64,000 bases of DNA from Kalmanozyma brasiliensis GHG001. Taxonomy: Eukaryota; Basidiomycota; Ustilaginomycetes; Ustilaginales. The translations under genes were made by a program, and so were the position numbers. Location of the stretch: the NCBI RefSeq assembly GCF_000497045.1, contig NW_015961970.1, positions 1,550,802 to 1,614,801 on the forward strand. The letters are read 5' to 3'. Below the pieces are notes generated by a model. The model saw only the letters and a list, made by a program, of their open reading frames with translations. It searched no databases and had not been told where the DNA came from. Below, piece by piece: positions 43,501 through 53,600 of this stretch. Position 1 is the stretch's first letter. Every line of letters starts with the position of its first letter.

Positions 43501-44198
43501 TCGCAGGTGTGCTCTTCAGCAACCGACCGCTCAACCGCGCCATCGACACGTCAGCCATTCAGCATCTCCTCGAATCGATCATCAACATCGTCGGGTCTGC
43601 CCCTCGGGACCTGTCGTCTCTGAACAAAGCCCACAAACAGCGCATCGCACTCTCATGCGCCGTTCTCCGAGCCGAAGAGCTGGACGAACCCATCCTTGCG
43701 CCCTTCGAACAGCGCCTGCTCACCCTCGTCCAAGATTCCTCTGGTCCGCTGATGCGACGCGAGAGCCTGTTGGATTCCCAAACCGCCCAGTCTGGCCCAT
43801 CCCACGTTGCCACAACGCACGGACACTCACAAGTCGATCAGGAGGCGGAAGAAACGTCATCCCGACCACCGGCGCCCTCATCGCCACGACAGCTGGAGGC
43901 GACACACGCCGAGACGACCGATTCGATCCTCGCCAGCGTCACGGAGCACGATACGATTGAATCCTCCACCTCTGCCGTTGTTGGGACGGATCCCGTGGTC
44001 GAGGCGTCGCAAGCATCGTCTGCGACGCAGGAGGAGGATTCGACGCAGAGCGAGGTCGAGTCGCTGCCGCTTGTGCGGGGAGGGAGGAGGGAGATGGGTC
44101 GGACAATCTCCCTGCCTGCCTTTGCCGGTGGGAGTCGCACGCGCAAAAGAGTGTTCGAAGGGGAGGCACACTCTCGGAGTAGACGCAAACATGCTTAG
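40575..44198 (+). CDS. Artemis-like (SNM1/Pso2 family) metallo-beta-lactamase nuclease
   Basis: A DNA end-processing nuclease candidate of 1207 residues. The MBL core has HxHxDH in LLTHIHTDHLKGL (His70, His72, Asp74, His75), the ESNHMFGGTMFLI segment and LHTGDMR. A Ser/Gln-rich insert of about 80 residues (about 225-303) separates it from the beta-CASP part: RNIYLDTELL, VFFLNCWTWGYEDM, KIHVDRFKYI and TRFHACEKR. These match Artemis (DCLRE1C) better than Pso2/SNM1A, and no zinc finger is seen. The C-terminal half is poorly conserved, with SQ/TQ clusters (SQASSATQEEDSTQSEV) and a basic Arg/Lys-rich tail. The start is an ATG. It ends 23 nt from the LTN1 stop on the opposite strand. Confidence 0.9.
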   Translation: MTNSHGYVLEYPRIRVDHFDQAPIPLPASLLAHRRTIAKRPSSARQEVEALSFVPDQTHFDKPLLYLLTHIHTDHLKGLDRPGITAPIYCSAATKQLLLKYERQKTRIEKDRDGTTTKHIGVVRPYAHLRVTDGHATARSKLSGYQSTSLDLLHPLPYNVPTKVQYTPTSTVTLTLIESNHMFGGTMFLIQGSQGAVLHTGDMRAEEWWCEALTRNPFLSPYLCWSKHNAASEAIDDAQSESWADHIESLGSTTSSSLPIDEASSQSQIESQTLGSPQQNGGEHLNPVLSTPLTKRKGPHQSQLRLRNIYLDTELLMCNQKVPSKQQACLDMVALMRMYPPSTVFFLNCWTWGYEDMLIVTAKAFGCKIHVDRFKYIMYKAARSEAPFLADIVTQDGSKTRFHACEKRNVCSAVQSLASRYSANVDPALAKEALAAHSQMDSSSPDARQRWGPPRSQPDPLLVYINPGQIAADRWPAMLQDTKQRLEAAQRHETAWPEALVVPIERHSTLPELQMFVGLFKPRTVSPNTILDPKGGLDYYLLHHLFGHVLAAPDDRQKLVDEGLLMLGNKTWSFYETQLARAREQAQARRNAGAADSTEAVRAGSASLNVNAESVGESIDAWQLERLSKLHGISFKGLMMQKMAGNLAAMLEIERWRRAAGIDEPPEGLDNVIEDSLGDTQSKTDVSVSSVDYDADHSQFADTQILPSRVTSRNGSSKLHTDEVAEASSALNDHPAAPDGTSHAQSPAPRQLPQIISPAQSLPSVVLQDSQPGEDDESPTPLTEDLASRYLNVLIHHFNVSFHRTDESYVDMWKTVRRTMAGDAQKVEEHWFRETGDLPPLWSSQVVDTAAGQQESDDKASLMGEILSSFIDMLSPAPPEEGFEVVPVSASQDRTVALQLILRHLARLGLHDPVMAESSIGVHSDGQSHASCAGDAFSAEWRALSTPLTTLTRHLAAELRCDNAEDAERALLSLQLAGVLFSNRPLNRAIDTSAIQHLLESIINIVGSAPRDLSSLNKAHKQRIALSCAVLRAEELDEPILAPFEQRLLTLVQDSSGPLMRRESLLDSQTAQSGPSHVATTHGHSQVDQEAEETSSRPPAPSSPRQLEATHAETTDSILASVTEHDTIESSTSAVVGTDPVVEASQASSATQEEDSTQSEVESLPLVRGGRREMGRTISLPAFAGGSRTRKRVFEGEAHSRSRRKHA

Positions 44199-44221
44199 AA
44201 ATTGAATAAGATAGAAGAGTA

Positions 44222-47200
44222 TTACAAGATGGATCGGCACATGGGGCAAGTGCTAGCGCCGCTGGTCGAGACCCATTTGAAGAGGCAACCTGCGTGGAAC
44301 TTGTTTCTGCACGTCTTGCAGGGTTTGGTCGGCAGGCTCCTGTCCATCGGTGAGATGATCGAGTAGCAGATGGCGCATTCCTCGAGGCCTTGGAATTGGA
44401 CTTCTGCGTTGCGCTTGAACAGGCTGAGGGCGTCGAAGATCAGACCATTTTGGCCGGTGATGAGCTGCTGTACGGCGAGGAGCCAGGAACGCCATTTGGC
44501 CTCGGTGATTCCGACGCGCTGGATGTCGCGGATCTCGACACCGTGGAGCGGGAAGTCGGAGGGGATCTTGACACCAATCTCCATCGGGTGCTCGTCCACC
44601 GTGTAGGTGGCAATGACTTCGTTGATCGAAAGGATCTTGATCGACAGCGCCTCGTCCTGCAGTTTTGAGAGGGCTTCGGGTTCGCGCAAGTGCGAGAGCT
44701 CGCGGTTGGCGATGATAGGCGAGAGGTGACGCGTCGTGAAGCTGGCGATCTGCATCGACGTCTGGCGGTCCTTGATGTCGACCCACCAGCTGCGGACGGT
44801 GGTGGGCATGTGAATTAGCGCACGCAGGTAGACATGCGCCGCGAGCACTTGCAACACCGTCAGCGACGACTCGGCGTCGATCTGATCCAGGAATACTTCC
44901 TCCAGCACGAACCGGCTCGGATCGAACGGTCGTCGTGTCTCGTCTGCTAGCCCAACCAGCGCAAACACGGTAGGCAAGAGCGACTCGACCAACAGATTGC
45001 GCTTCTCGATCTCGGCCAGGAACGCTGACTTGACGGACAACGAAGCGCCTTCAAAATGCTCAAACACTGCAATCCAGGACAGGAAGTACCCGAATGCCGT
45101 GCGACGAGCAACCGAGTCATCGACGAGCAAGTCCAGTTGACCGCTGAGACTGTCGCTGATGTTCGCCACCAATGCTTCAGGCAACTTGAGCTTCTTCTGT
45201 CCCTCTTCGGTAGCGAGCGCCTCTCGATCTACCGCAGACTCCACCACCAGCTCCTTGACGTGTTCCCTGATCGCTCCGCTCAGCAGACGATAGCTGATGA
45301 CCTGCACCTCGTGACTCGGGCTCTGCACCAGCAGCTTGCATAGCGGACCCGCAGTCGCCTGCAGCTTGAACGGCGTGTCCGATGTCTCGCGGATAAGCTC
45401 GACGATCAGATCGATGCACGCCTGCTTCGGCGCCGAGATCGACTGCAGCTCGGGCAGGGACAAGAATTGGTCCCGAACCAGGTCAACAGATGTCACGCTT
45501 CGATCCTTCCAGTAGTCGTGCAGATTGGCGTTGCGCGAAGCCAGATCCCGCATCGTGTCGAGCAAACGCAAGTTCTGATAGAGCTGCGCAACCGTCGCCT
45601 CGTTTTGCAGCGAGCACAGCTCGAGGTTCATCTCGAAAGTGTCAAAGATAAAGTCGATGTGACTGCCTTGCACGTCTTGCACGACGGGGAGGAGATGGAT
45701 GAAGAGCTCGGCAAGACGCGTCGAGGTCTCCTCGTCGGAATCTTGAGCTGCTTCGTCGCTCGCGTACCACTTCTGCAGATCTCTGAGCAGGAAGATCGCT
45801 CGTTGCTGCGGGATGATGGGGAGGTCCGAGTCGACAGGTGGAGCCAAGGCAACGACGGTGCGGAGCGAGCGAAGGAGGCGATCTTCAGGTGTCCCGGGCC
45901 CCAGACCCGACAACTTTGCTGCAGCTCCATTGCGGAGACGGTCATAAGTGGGAGACGAGCCGGCGATTGGCTTCGCTGCGTGGAAGATCGCAGCCGACAT
46001 GGCTGGCATGCGGTCCTGCATCGCATCGCCCAGCTTGAGCCAGCGGTCTGCTCCTGCTTCGGTAATGGTGCCGAAGCTGAAGACACCGTTGAGCAGTCGA
46101 TGGAAGATGCGGGCCAGATAGCTGCTTGGTGAATCGAGCCCCGATGCCATCTGCCACACGGTTGACAGCACGTGGCCGATGCCGTCCTGCTCGACGTTGA
46201 TCGTGGTCGATCGCTGAAGGGCCATGACCATGTCGTTGTGCCAATTCTCCGTGACCGTGTCGCTCAGAGACGAGATCAGCGCTGTGAGGACGGTGACGGA
46301 GGACTGCAGCCAGGCGCGATGAGCCTCTGGCTGCACTGATGAGTCCAGCGCGTGCTTCGAGGCGCCTGGCAGCAGCAAGTCGTCTTCGATGAGGATCGAG
46401 AGAAGAATCACGAAGGGCAGCAAGTGTGCGTGCCGTTTCGCGACGGTGCGGTCGCGGTCCACCACCAAGAGTGCAGCGGCACAAACACGTGCAAAGATGC
46501 CCAGGCCTTGTCCGTCGACAAGCGAGCCAGACTTATTCGAAGTCGATTCTGAACTAGAATGCTGTGGAACCAGAGGATCGAAGATGAGCAGGGATGGATG
46601 CGTGTCCTGACGACAAGCCTTGAGCAGCATCTCGTGAAGTTCTTGACGTTCCGGCAGCAGTGTAACGCTAGCTTCGGTGGCGTTCACCAGGGCAGGAACA
46701 GGGACGTGAATATCCAGCAGGTGGTCCTGCATTCCAAGGTTTTCTTCCGCTTCGATTCGCTCTCTTTCGTCATCTGGGCAATCTTCCAAGATGTGAAAGT
46801 AGAGCGACCCAGCGTATTCCGAAAGTTCGGACTCCTGCGCTCGTCTGACCCAGTCGTGCGGTGTGGCGTGAGGCGCGTCGATGCCCGTGTAAAGAGACAC
46901 GAGCTCGGAGATGGCCGTCATGACACCTTTGTACGACGGGCTGGTGAGTAAGTTTCTGGCAGTCTCCCTAGGGTCCTGCGTCTCAACCCAAGCGTCTAGG
47001 CACAGAAGCAAGTCTCCCAGGACGAGCGCTGCTCTGAGCTGGCCATGCTGTCGGGCCTCGCTGGCACCTGCCCTCTCCAGAACCGCGTTTCTGAGCTGCT
47101 CGATCGTGGAGCAGATGATGGACAGCATGGACTTGATGGTTGCGTCCTCGACGTAAGAGCCTGGCTTTGTGAGGATCTTCTCGACGATCTTGCGAGTGCG

Positions 47201-50095
47201 GACACGGAGACTAGTCTCCAGTTCGGCGCTGTCGCAAAGACTTGTGACCAGCCCGGTTGCAAGCTCGTCCATCCCTGAATCCGATGCTGGTCGTGGCAAC
47301 GGAGATGATTTGCCGTCGGTGGAAGCGACAGCCTTGGCGACGGCTTCTGACGCCACAAACAGCTCGGTCAATGCGTCGACTCGATCCGTTAGCTCATCAA
47401 GCGCAGCGACGGACGATAATGTGTCGGTCCAGATGGACGCGCGCGCATTCTCATCTGAGCAAAGAGGTAGGTAAGCCGCGAGCAGAGAGGCTGCGGAAGT
47501 CGGTGCTACACATTTTGTGCCCATGAGCTGCGGCAGCGACGTACCGGTGGCTTTGGCGAGCTCTTGAGTGACGGACACCTCCAGTGCTTCTGGAATGCTG
47601 ACCGCAGATCTCAGCAGACGGCACAGGGAATCGGACAGCAGGGTCGCTTGGGTCTGTTTCACCTCCGTCGCCAGGCTAGTGTTTGCAGCGACGTTGACCA
47701 GGCCAGAAGCAGCAAGCTTGATGACTTTGCCGAGACTGGACGCCGAGACCTGCCGCAGTCCAGCGCTTCCAGATTGGCTTTGAGTCGGAGCCAGGGCAGC
47801 ATAGAAAGAAGCTGCTCGCTCGAGAGCGGCCAACGCCTGATTTCGTGTGTCTGCGTCGAGCACCTTATCGACGCTTGGCATGGCTTCGCTTACCGCCACG
47901 AGATCTGCTTCCGTTTCAGCGAGGAAGGGAGCGAGTACCTGAGTGTTCTGAGCTGAAGAAGCAACACGCCTCACTTGAACAGCAAGGTCCGAGACGACGC
48001 GAGTGGGACCGATGTTCTTGATTCGCTGAGCTCTTGCTGTCGCGTCTCCGTCTCCATTGTCATCACCAGAGCTGATTCCAAGGGAGGACAACAGGCTTGG
48101 TTTTGGCAGGACGAGCTCTGACCATGCCGCACCGAAGTGGACACGCAGAAGCTCGCTTGCAGAGTTCGCGCTGTCCTTTCCTGGGCTTGACGCGGCGCGC
48201 ACCATGCGCAGAGCCAAGAAGGTGACGCATTCCGTAAAAGAGGCGAAGAAAGCCCGACAGGCGGTCGGATCAAAGTCCAAAGGACGGCTGTACAAGGCCG
48301 AAAAGAAGTCGGTGAGGAGATCTGAAGCAGCGTCCAAGTCGTCATGTGCCAGGATCTCCGATGGGATGGTCGAGATAAAGACGACGACGGCTGAATAGCC
48401 CAGCTGCGGTGCACCACCGCAAGCTGACTGCAGCCACTGCACAAAAGAGGTGTATGCGGGAGGCTTTGGTCGGGAGACGGATGTTGTAGCACTTGCGTGG
48501 TTGTCGCCGTGGTTCGATCCGTTTTCAGAGGCTTCATGGTCCTCATCATACTCGTCGCTGTCCTCGTCATCATCATCTTCGTCGTCGCTGTCGTCGTCGT
48601 CGTCGCTGCTGTCAGGGTCGCCCTTCTTCTCTTTGTGAGGCGTGTCTTTGCTTTGGCCTGAGCCAACAAGCCACAACTCAGGTCGTTTCCTGAGCAACGG
48701 CAAGATGGCGTCTAGGGTCGATCTCTGGACAGCGTTGTCCCGCTCGGCCCATACGGACGTCATTGCGACAGTTCCAATCGTCTGAATATGTCGGTCGAGG
48801 ACGTCCGGTGCCACATCGAAGAGCGAGCGCAAGAGGGTCCAAGCTCGCAGTCGGACAGCTGGCGAATCAAATCCGAAAGAGGTCACCGCGGCGGCAGTTT
48901 CCGCCCGCGTCTTGGAAGATGCGGCCAGATTGTGTGGAGACAAAGAGGCCCACAACAGTCTCGACGACAGCATCTCTTCCAGGCTTGCCATCACTTCGGC
49001 ACCTGGCTGCTGGCGGAGGACGGAAGTCAGTACGGCAAGGGCGCCCGCGACAAGACGCTTGTCTAGCGCTGCGGTGTCCTCCTCGACGTTGCTCTCGTCT
49101 CGATTCTTAGCATCGCGTTCGACACTTCCTGCCTGTACTTGAGGCGTCGCATAGCCGGACGAGGCCCGCGACATGGTCGGGTCACCTGAGGCAATAGCGT
49201 GGGCAGCCGTCATAGAAAGCGCGAAGGACGGGGAGGGCGACAAGAGGATGGTGCGGAGGTGGGCAACGAGAGTGTCGCAGTGTTCATTGAGATCCAGCTT
49301 GGTGACCTTGTCTGTTTCTGTGAACGTGTCTGTGCCCTCGTTGCTCTTCCATGCACAAGCCTCGGTCCACGCGGACCTGCCAAGGCGCTCGATGGTGCGG
49401 TCCGTGTCGTGACACAAGATGGCCCATGGGCCAAGGAACGGCTCGATGTACTGAGGGGATTCAAGCAGCTCATCCCTTGTCGGAGAAGTCCTATCTAGGA
49501 GCAGTGTCTGAATCTGAACCGTCAAAAGACGAAGGCGTCGTGTGGGAGACAGGGCCAATCGAGGAAAGAGATGGACCCAGCTGGGCAGCATCATCACTAG
49601 GGCGTTCTTCTTCTCCTCCGAGCTCAACTGAGAAGCATCGGCATCCGCCTCGTTCACCGTTGATGACGGTGTCTTGTCCAATGCATCTTCGACCCATGCC
49701 AACAGACCTTCCAATGCACGACATCGTGTGATGACATCCTTTTTTGAGGCCTTGCGCAGGAGGACGACGAGATCGGCAGGGAGCAGAGAAGCGAGGCCCA
49801 TGGAGTCGAGCGGATCGGGCAGCGGCTGTGGAGGCTTGGGTGGTGGGATGTACTGCTTCTTCTTGTCGGCTTTGCCCTTCTTGCCGCCCTTGCCATCCTT
49901 TTTGGACTTGTCTTTCTTTTGTCCGCGCTGAGGCCCACGTTGCGCTTGCCTCGCCAACGCTTCGGCGAGCTCCGGGTGGAGTAGTTTGCCCTCATCGTCG
50001 ACTTCGTACGCCGCCTTTTTAGCGGCTTTGTTGGCCTGCTTCTTGCGCGTGGCCGACGAAGCCGAAGACTTTCCTTTGGGGGCCCCCTTCGGCAT
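44222..50095 (-). CDS. LTN1: Listerin / Ltn1 E3 ubiquitin ligase of ribosome quality control
   Basis: A ribosome-associated E3 ligase that ubiquitinates nascent chains stalled on 60S subunits. The 1957-residue single exon begins with the conserved N-terminus KSSASSATRKKQANKAAKK. A long HEAT/ARM-like helical body follows. It ends in a RWD region and a C-terminal variant RING (about 1907-1957): CAICYSII, then CKTCRNKFHAGCLFKW and CPMC, a C4HC3 pattern with all metal ligands present. An acidic Asp/Ser/Glu run interrupts the body near residue 500. Length is close to yeast and human (about 1560-1770), with extra loops. The ATG is clear. Divergent from BYE1. Confidence 0.96.
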   Translation of the reverse strand: MPKGAPKGKSSASSATRKKQANKAAKKAAYEVDDEGKLLHPELAEALARQAQRGPQRGQKKDKSKKDGKGGKKGKADKKKQYIPPPKPPQPLPDPLDSMGLASLLPADLVVLLRKASKKDVITRCRALEGLLAWVEDALDKTPSSTVNEADADASQLSSEEKKNALVMMLPSWVHLFPRLALSPTRRLRLLTVQIQTLLLDRTSPTRDELLESPQYIEPFLGPWAILCHDTDRTIERLGRSAWTEACAWKSNEGTDTFTETDKVTKLDLNEHCDTLVAHLRTILLSPSPSFALSMTAAHAIASGDPTMSRASSGYATPQVQAGSVERDAKNRDESNVEEDTAALDKRLVAGALAVLTSVLRQQPGAEVMASLEEMLSSRLLWASLSPHNLAASSKTRAETAAAVTSFGFDSPAVRLRAWTLLRSLFDVAPDVLDRHIQTIGTVAMTSVWAERDNAVQRSTLDAILPLLRKRPELWLVGSGQSKDTPHKEKKGDPDSSDDDDDSDDEDDDDEDSDEYDEDHEASENGSNHGDNHASATTSVSRPKPPAYTSFVQWLQSACGGAPQLGYSAVVVFISTIPSEILAHDDLDAASDLLTDFFSALYSRPLDFDPTACRAFFASFTECVTFLALRMVRAASSPGKDSANSASELLRVHFGAAWSELVLPKPSLLSSLGISSGDDNGDGDATARAQRIKNIGPTRVVSDLAVQVRRVASSAQNTQVLAPFLAETEADLVAVSEAMPSVDKVLDADTRNQALAALERAASFYAALAPTQSQSGSAGLRQVSASSLGKVIKLAASGLVNVAANTSLATEVKQTQATLLSDSLCRLLRSAVSIPEALEVSVTQELAKATGTSLPQLMGTKCVAPTSAASLLAAYLPLCSDENARASIWTDTLSSVAALDELTDRVDALTELFVASEAVAKAVASTDGKSSPLPRPASDSGMDELATGLVTSLCDSAELETSLRVRTRKIVEKILTKPGSYVEDATIKSMLSIICSTIEQLRNAVLERAGASEARQHGQLRAALVLGDLLLCLDAWVETQDPRETARNLLTSPSYKGVMTAISELVSLYTGIDAPHATPHDWVRRAQESELSEYAGSLYFHILEDCPDDERERIEAEENLGMQDHLLDIHVPVPALVNATEASVTLLPERQELHEMLLKACRQDTHPSLLIFDPLVPQHSSSESTSNKSGSLVDGQGLGIFARVCAAALLVVDRDRTVAKRHAHLLPFVILLSILIEDDLLLPGASKHALDSSVQPEAHRAWLQSSVTVLTALISSLSDTVTENWHNDMVMALQRSTTINVEQDGIGHVLSTVWQMASGLDSPSSYLARIFHRLLNGVFSFGTITEAGADRWLKLGDAMQDRMPAMSAAIFHAAKPIAGSSPTYDRLRNGAAAKLSGLGPGTPEDRLLRSLRTVVALAPPVDSDLPIIPQQRAIFLLRDLQKWYASDEAAQDSDEETSTRLAELFIHLLPVVQDVQGSHIDFIFDTFEMNLELCSLQNEATVAQLYQNLRLLDTMRDLASRNANLHDYWKDRSVTSVDLVRDQFLSLPELQSISAPKQACIDLIVELIRETSDTPFKLQATAGPLCKLLVQSPSHEVQVISYRLLSGAIREHVKELVVESAVDREALATEEGQKKLKLPEALVANISDSLSGQLDLLVDDSVARRTAFGYFLSWIAVFEHFEGASLSVKSAFLAEIEKRNLLVESLLPTVFALVGLADETRRPFDPSRFVLEEVFLDQIDAESSLTVLQVLAAHVYLRALIHMPTTVRSWWVDIKDRQTSMQIASFTTRHLSPIIANRELSHLREPEALSKLQDEALSIKILSINEVIATYTVDEHPMEIGVKIPSDFPLHGVEIRDIQRVGITEAKWRSWLLAVQQLITGQNGLIFDALSLFKRNAEVQFQGLEECAICYSIISPMDRSLPTKPCKTCRNKFHAGCLFKWVSTSGASTCPMCRSIL
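48535..48625. repeat. trinucleotide-repeat acidic tract inside LTN1
   Basis: TCG/TCA/TCC-type triplets on the plus strand encode an Asp/Ser/Glu run in LTN1, including DSSDDDDDSDDEDDDDE. This is probably a variable-length disordered loop. Confidence 0.75.
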
Positions 50096-50691
50096 GGCGT
50101 AGTCGAGTGCCTGTGAGGATTAGCAATAGGGTCGTTCGACTTGCCTGGTCATGTAGGCGGCGCCTGCTGGAGGGATCGAAGCAGTGGTGCCTTGGTGTGA
50201 AGTAGCGTCTCGATTGAGCCACTCTGTTTGATAAGGATGAAGAGAGAGAATAGAAAGAGTGCTGCTGATCGAAGGCTGGTTGATGTTGGAAGAGTTGCTT
50301 CTGACCTTTCTTCCAAGATTTCCGTTTGGTGCGCTGTGACGTCTCTCTGAGAAGGCGGCTGCGTGCGTGTGTGTGATTCGAGCTGGAGAGGTGGAGGCTT
50401 TTCCCTCAAAATTCACCGTGCGCAGCTGCGAAGAAGAAAAAGCTGAGCTCACGCGAGCAGACTGAACGCGATCTACCCGATGAGCCAAAGCTGAGCTGCT
50501 CCCCGATGAAGGGTCTTGAGTTCAAAATCAACGCAGGACGGGACAACTCAGCTGCAACCTCATCGCTCTAAGATCTTTCCCTTCCTGACTCCATCACACC
50601 ATATCGCACTCTCGTCTGGAGTGCACTAGGACCGGGGAAGACTTGCACTGCGCTTGTAGACACCGTCGTGTGCCCTCTGCGCGCATCTACA
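50096..50691. promoter_or_regulatory. divergent promoter LTN1 / BYE1-like
   Basis: A 596-nt shared upstream region. No gene or distinctive motif seen. Confidence 0.5.
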
Positions 50692-53600
50692 ATGTCCTCG
50701 ATCGCAGCGGGCGTGACCGAGATTGCGTCTGGCTCTCAAGCTGAGACGTCCTCGGCTGCCCAGACCGCGGCTATCGATGATGGACCGCGCAGAGGTTCGC
50801 GAACACGGAAGCAGACATCCAGAGCAGCCGGTCTGGACTTAACCGAAGCTTCGCTGACATCGCAGGATGCTCAGCAAGCCGTCGCGCGCTCGGGCCGAAA
50901 ACGTAAGGCGGATGGCATCGACGCCGACGAGGAGCAGGAGATCGAGGCGGAGGTCGAGGAAGTCTTCGAGACCGGATTGAATGACGATGAAGACGACGGT
51001 GCCGCAGATGAGAAGCAGTATTGTATCTGTCGCGGTAAAGATGATGGAACCTTTATGATCTCGTGCGAGCGTTGTCAAGATTGGTTAGTACTGATGATGC
51101 TCATGAGACCCCTTCTTTCCTTTGGAACAAGTGAGCTGACGTGTTTGGCACTCCAACGTCGCTGTTGTGTTACGTTTCTCCTCAATGCAGGTTCCACACA
51201 AAGTGCCTCGGCATCACACAGAAAGCCGCCAAGAAGCTCGACGAATACGTCTGCGATGCCTGCACCAGCAAGACAGCCAAGTCGACCAAGAGTAAGTTCT
51301 CGCATCCTCAAGAGGCTTGTCCCAGGGGTCGCGTCATCCTTTTGAATGCTTCGTTGGCTTCAAACAAGCTGCAACCGCTCCTGGTGACACGCTGTACTGA
51401 TTCGTTAACTTTGCATCTTTCAGCAGCCGCATCCAAGCCAACGAAAAGGTACAAGTCTTCGAGAGGACGCCAAGCATCACGAACGACCAAAGCAGGATCA
51501 GGCGACTCATCGCCCGAGCGCGATGAAGAGAAAGATCAAGACTCTGAAGATCACGACGCCTCTGACGATGACGAATATGTTGGTGAACGAGATGGCGATG
51601 CGTCTGATCACGAAGATGCAACTATGCAAGAGGACAGTGTCCCAGAACCGTCAGCCAAATCTCAGCGACCTAGGCAAATTCGAGCAAGCTCATCGTCCCT
51701 GAAATTTCAAGGCAAGACCGAAGAGGGATCGAGTGGTCGAGCGTCCGAAAGCCTCCGACGACCGAGCGCGTCCAGCAAAGCCGATACGATCTCCAAGAAA
51801 AGCGTGGCCCGCAAGCCCACTGGTCCTACAGATGCGAGCACTGAAGAAGCAAGATCAAGAGCCCGCAAGGTTCTTGCGACTGCTCTTGAGAAGATCTTCA
51901 GCGGTGCCACTGCGACCCCCGCCGCGACCAAAGAGAAGGCAAAGGCAGCTGATCAAGGCGAAGAGACAAGCGAGCAACGTGCTGAGAACTTCGCTGCGCT
52001 TCTAGAGGGAGAGCTCTTCGAAGTGAATGCCGATACGCATGGCTCGCTACGCGTGGTTGGCACAAAGTACAAAGACCGCTTCCGCACTTTTCTGTTTAGT
52101 CTCAAGGATGCCAAGAATACCACGCTGCATTCTAGGATTGCATCGGGCCAACTCAAAGCTTCTGAGCTGGCAAAGATGTCCAACGAAGAGCTGGCCAACG
52201 ACACCATCCGTCAGGCCACTGAGAAGGCACGACTGGAGGCGCTGCAGAGAAGCACCTTGCGGTCAGAGGAGGCTGGTCCCCTGCGCAAAATCACGCACAA
52301 AGGCGAGATTGAGATCGACAACGATGCCCTCGTTGCTCGAGATCAGCCTGGCAAGTTCGAAAGGCGCTCGGACGCAAGGAGGGAGACGGAGAAGCCACCT
52401 GCGGCGAGGGTCACCGAAAGCGAGCCGGCGATTTCTGCAACTGCCAGGATCGAGGATGACGACAACGAGGAGTCGGGCGCAGGTTCGCCGAAGGATGATG
52501 TTTCGCGTCGTTCAGCGCCTGCGCCTGGTCCCTCTCAGCAATCACCAACTCGGGTCGACTTTGGTGGTGTCTGGACGCAGAGCGAACACGCCGACGCGAC
52601 CGAAGAGGACGGAGAGCCTCACGATCTCGGCTTCGGTGCCGCCTCGCCAGATGGCGATCGCTACGATCAGACTATGGCAGAAGGCGCACCTCAGGACACC
52701 ACCGGCGGTGCTGACGACTTTATCGACTCCTTCCTCGATGGTCCGGACGAAGAGACTGGCAACCAAATAGGCGACGTCGACCAAGCAACAGCTAAACAAG
52801 GCGCGGAAAGGTCCACGACACCTTCCGCAGAGCCTCCCAGCAACGCAGTGCATCGGTACCGCAGCGTCATTTGGAATGGCCTCATCGACCTTCCGGACGT
52901 ATTCGCATTCCAAGGCCACGTCAAACAGGTGGCTGGCCGAAGCTTGACGCCTGCACCTAGAGTTTGGTCCAAATTCTTCCCCGAGAGACCGCTCTTCGTT
53001 GCTGGTCGATTGCCCACTAAAGCGGCGATCGACTATCTCCTTCAAGTGGCCAATGCGGCAAGAACCGAGATCCTTGCCTTCGCCATGGAGCCAGGTGCAA
53101 GCAAGGACGCCGTAGCAACTCCGCAAGATTCCGACTTGGCCAGCTTCAGCGGCATGCTCAGACATTTCAGGGATGCGGATCGATGGGGAGCATTGCATGT
53201 CTCTTCTAGTGTCAAGGGCAGCCTCATCAAGGACTTCTACGTCGTTCCGCTGCTCAAGGACGATGAAGTGCCGCTGTGGCTTGACATGGCTGAATCGGAC
53301 TGCCTCGGTGCAGACTGGCATACCAAGCGTGACCGTGACCTGCTGGTGCTTGTAGCTGTGGTGATCCGTGATGCGCTTCAGTCTGAACTGTCAAAGGCAG
53401 AAAAACCCTCAAGTCGCCAGCGCAGCGCGACCAACGATGGCAAGAGGCAGAGACAGGATTCCAATGCAGCTGCTGCTCGGCCTGCGCCAGACGAGGGCTA
53501 CAATCCATCAGCCGCGTCAACCATCCCCTTCGGCGCCTCAGCTGCTCCCAACAACGTTGCTCCCTCTGCTTCCGCCATTGGCTCTGATGCTCTGCAATCG

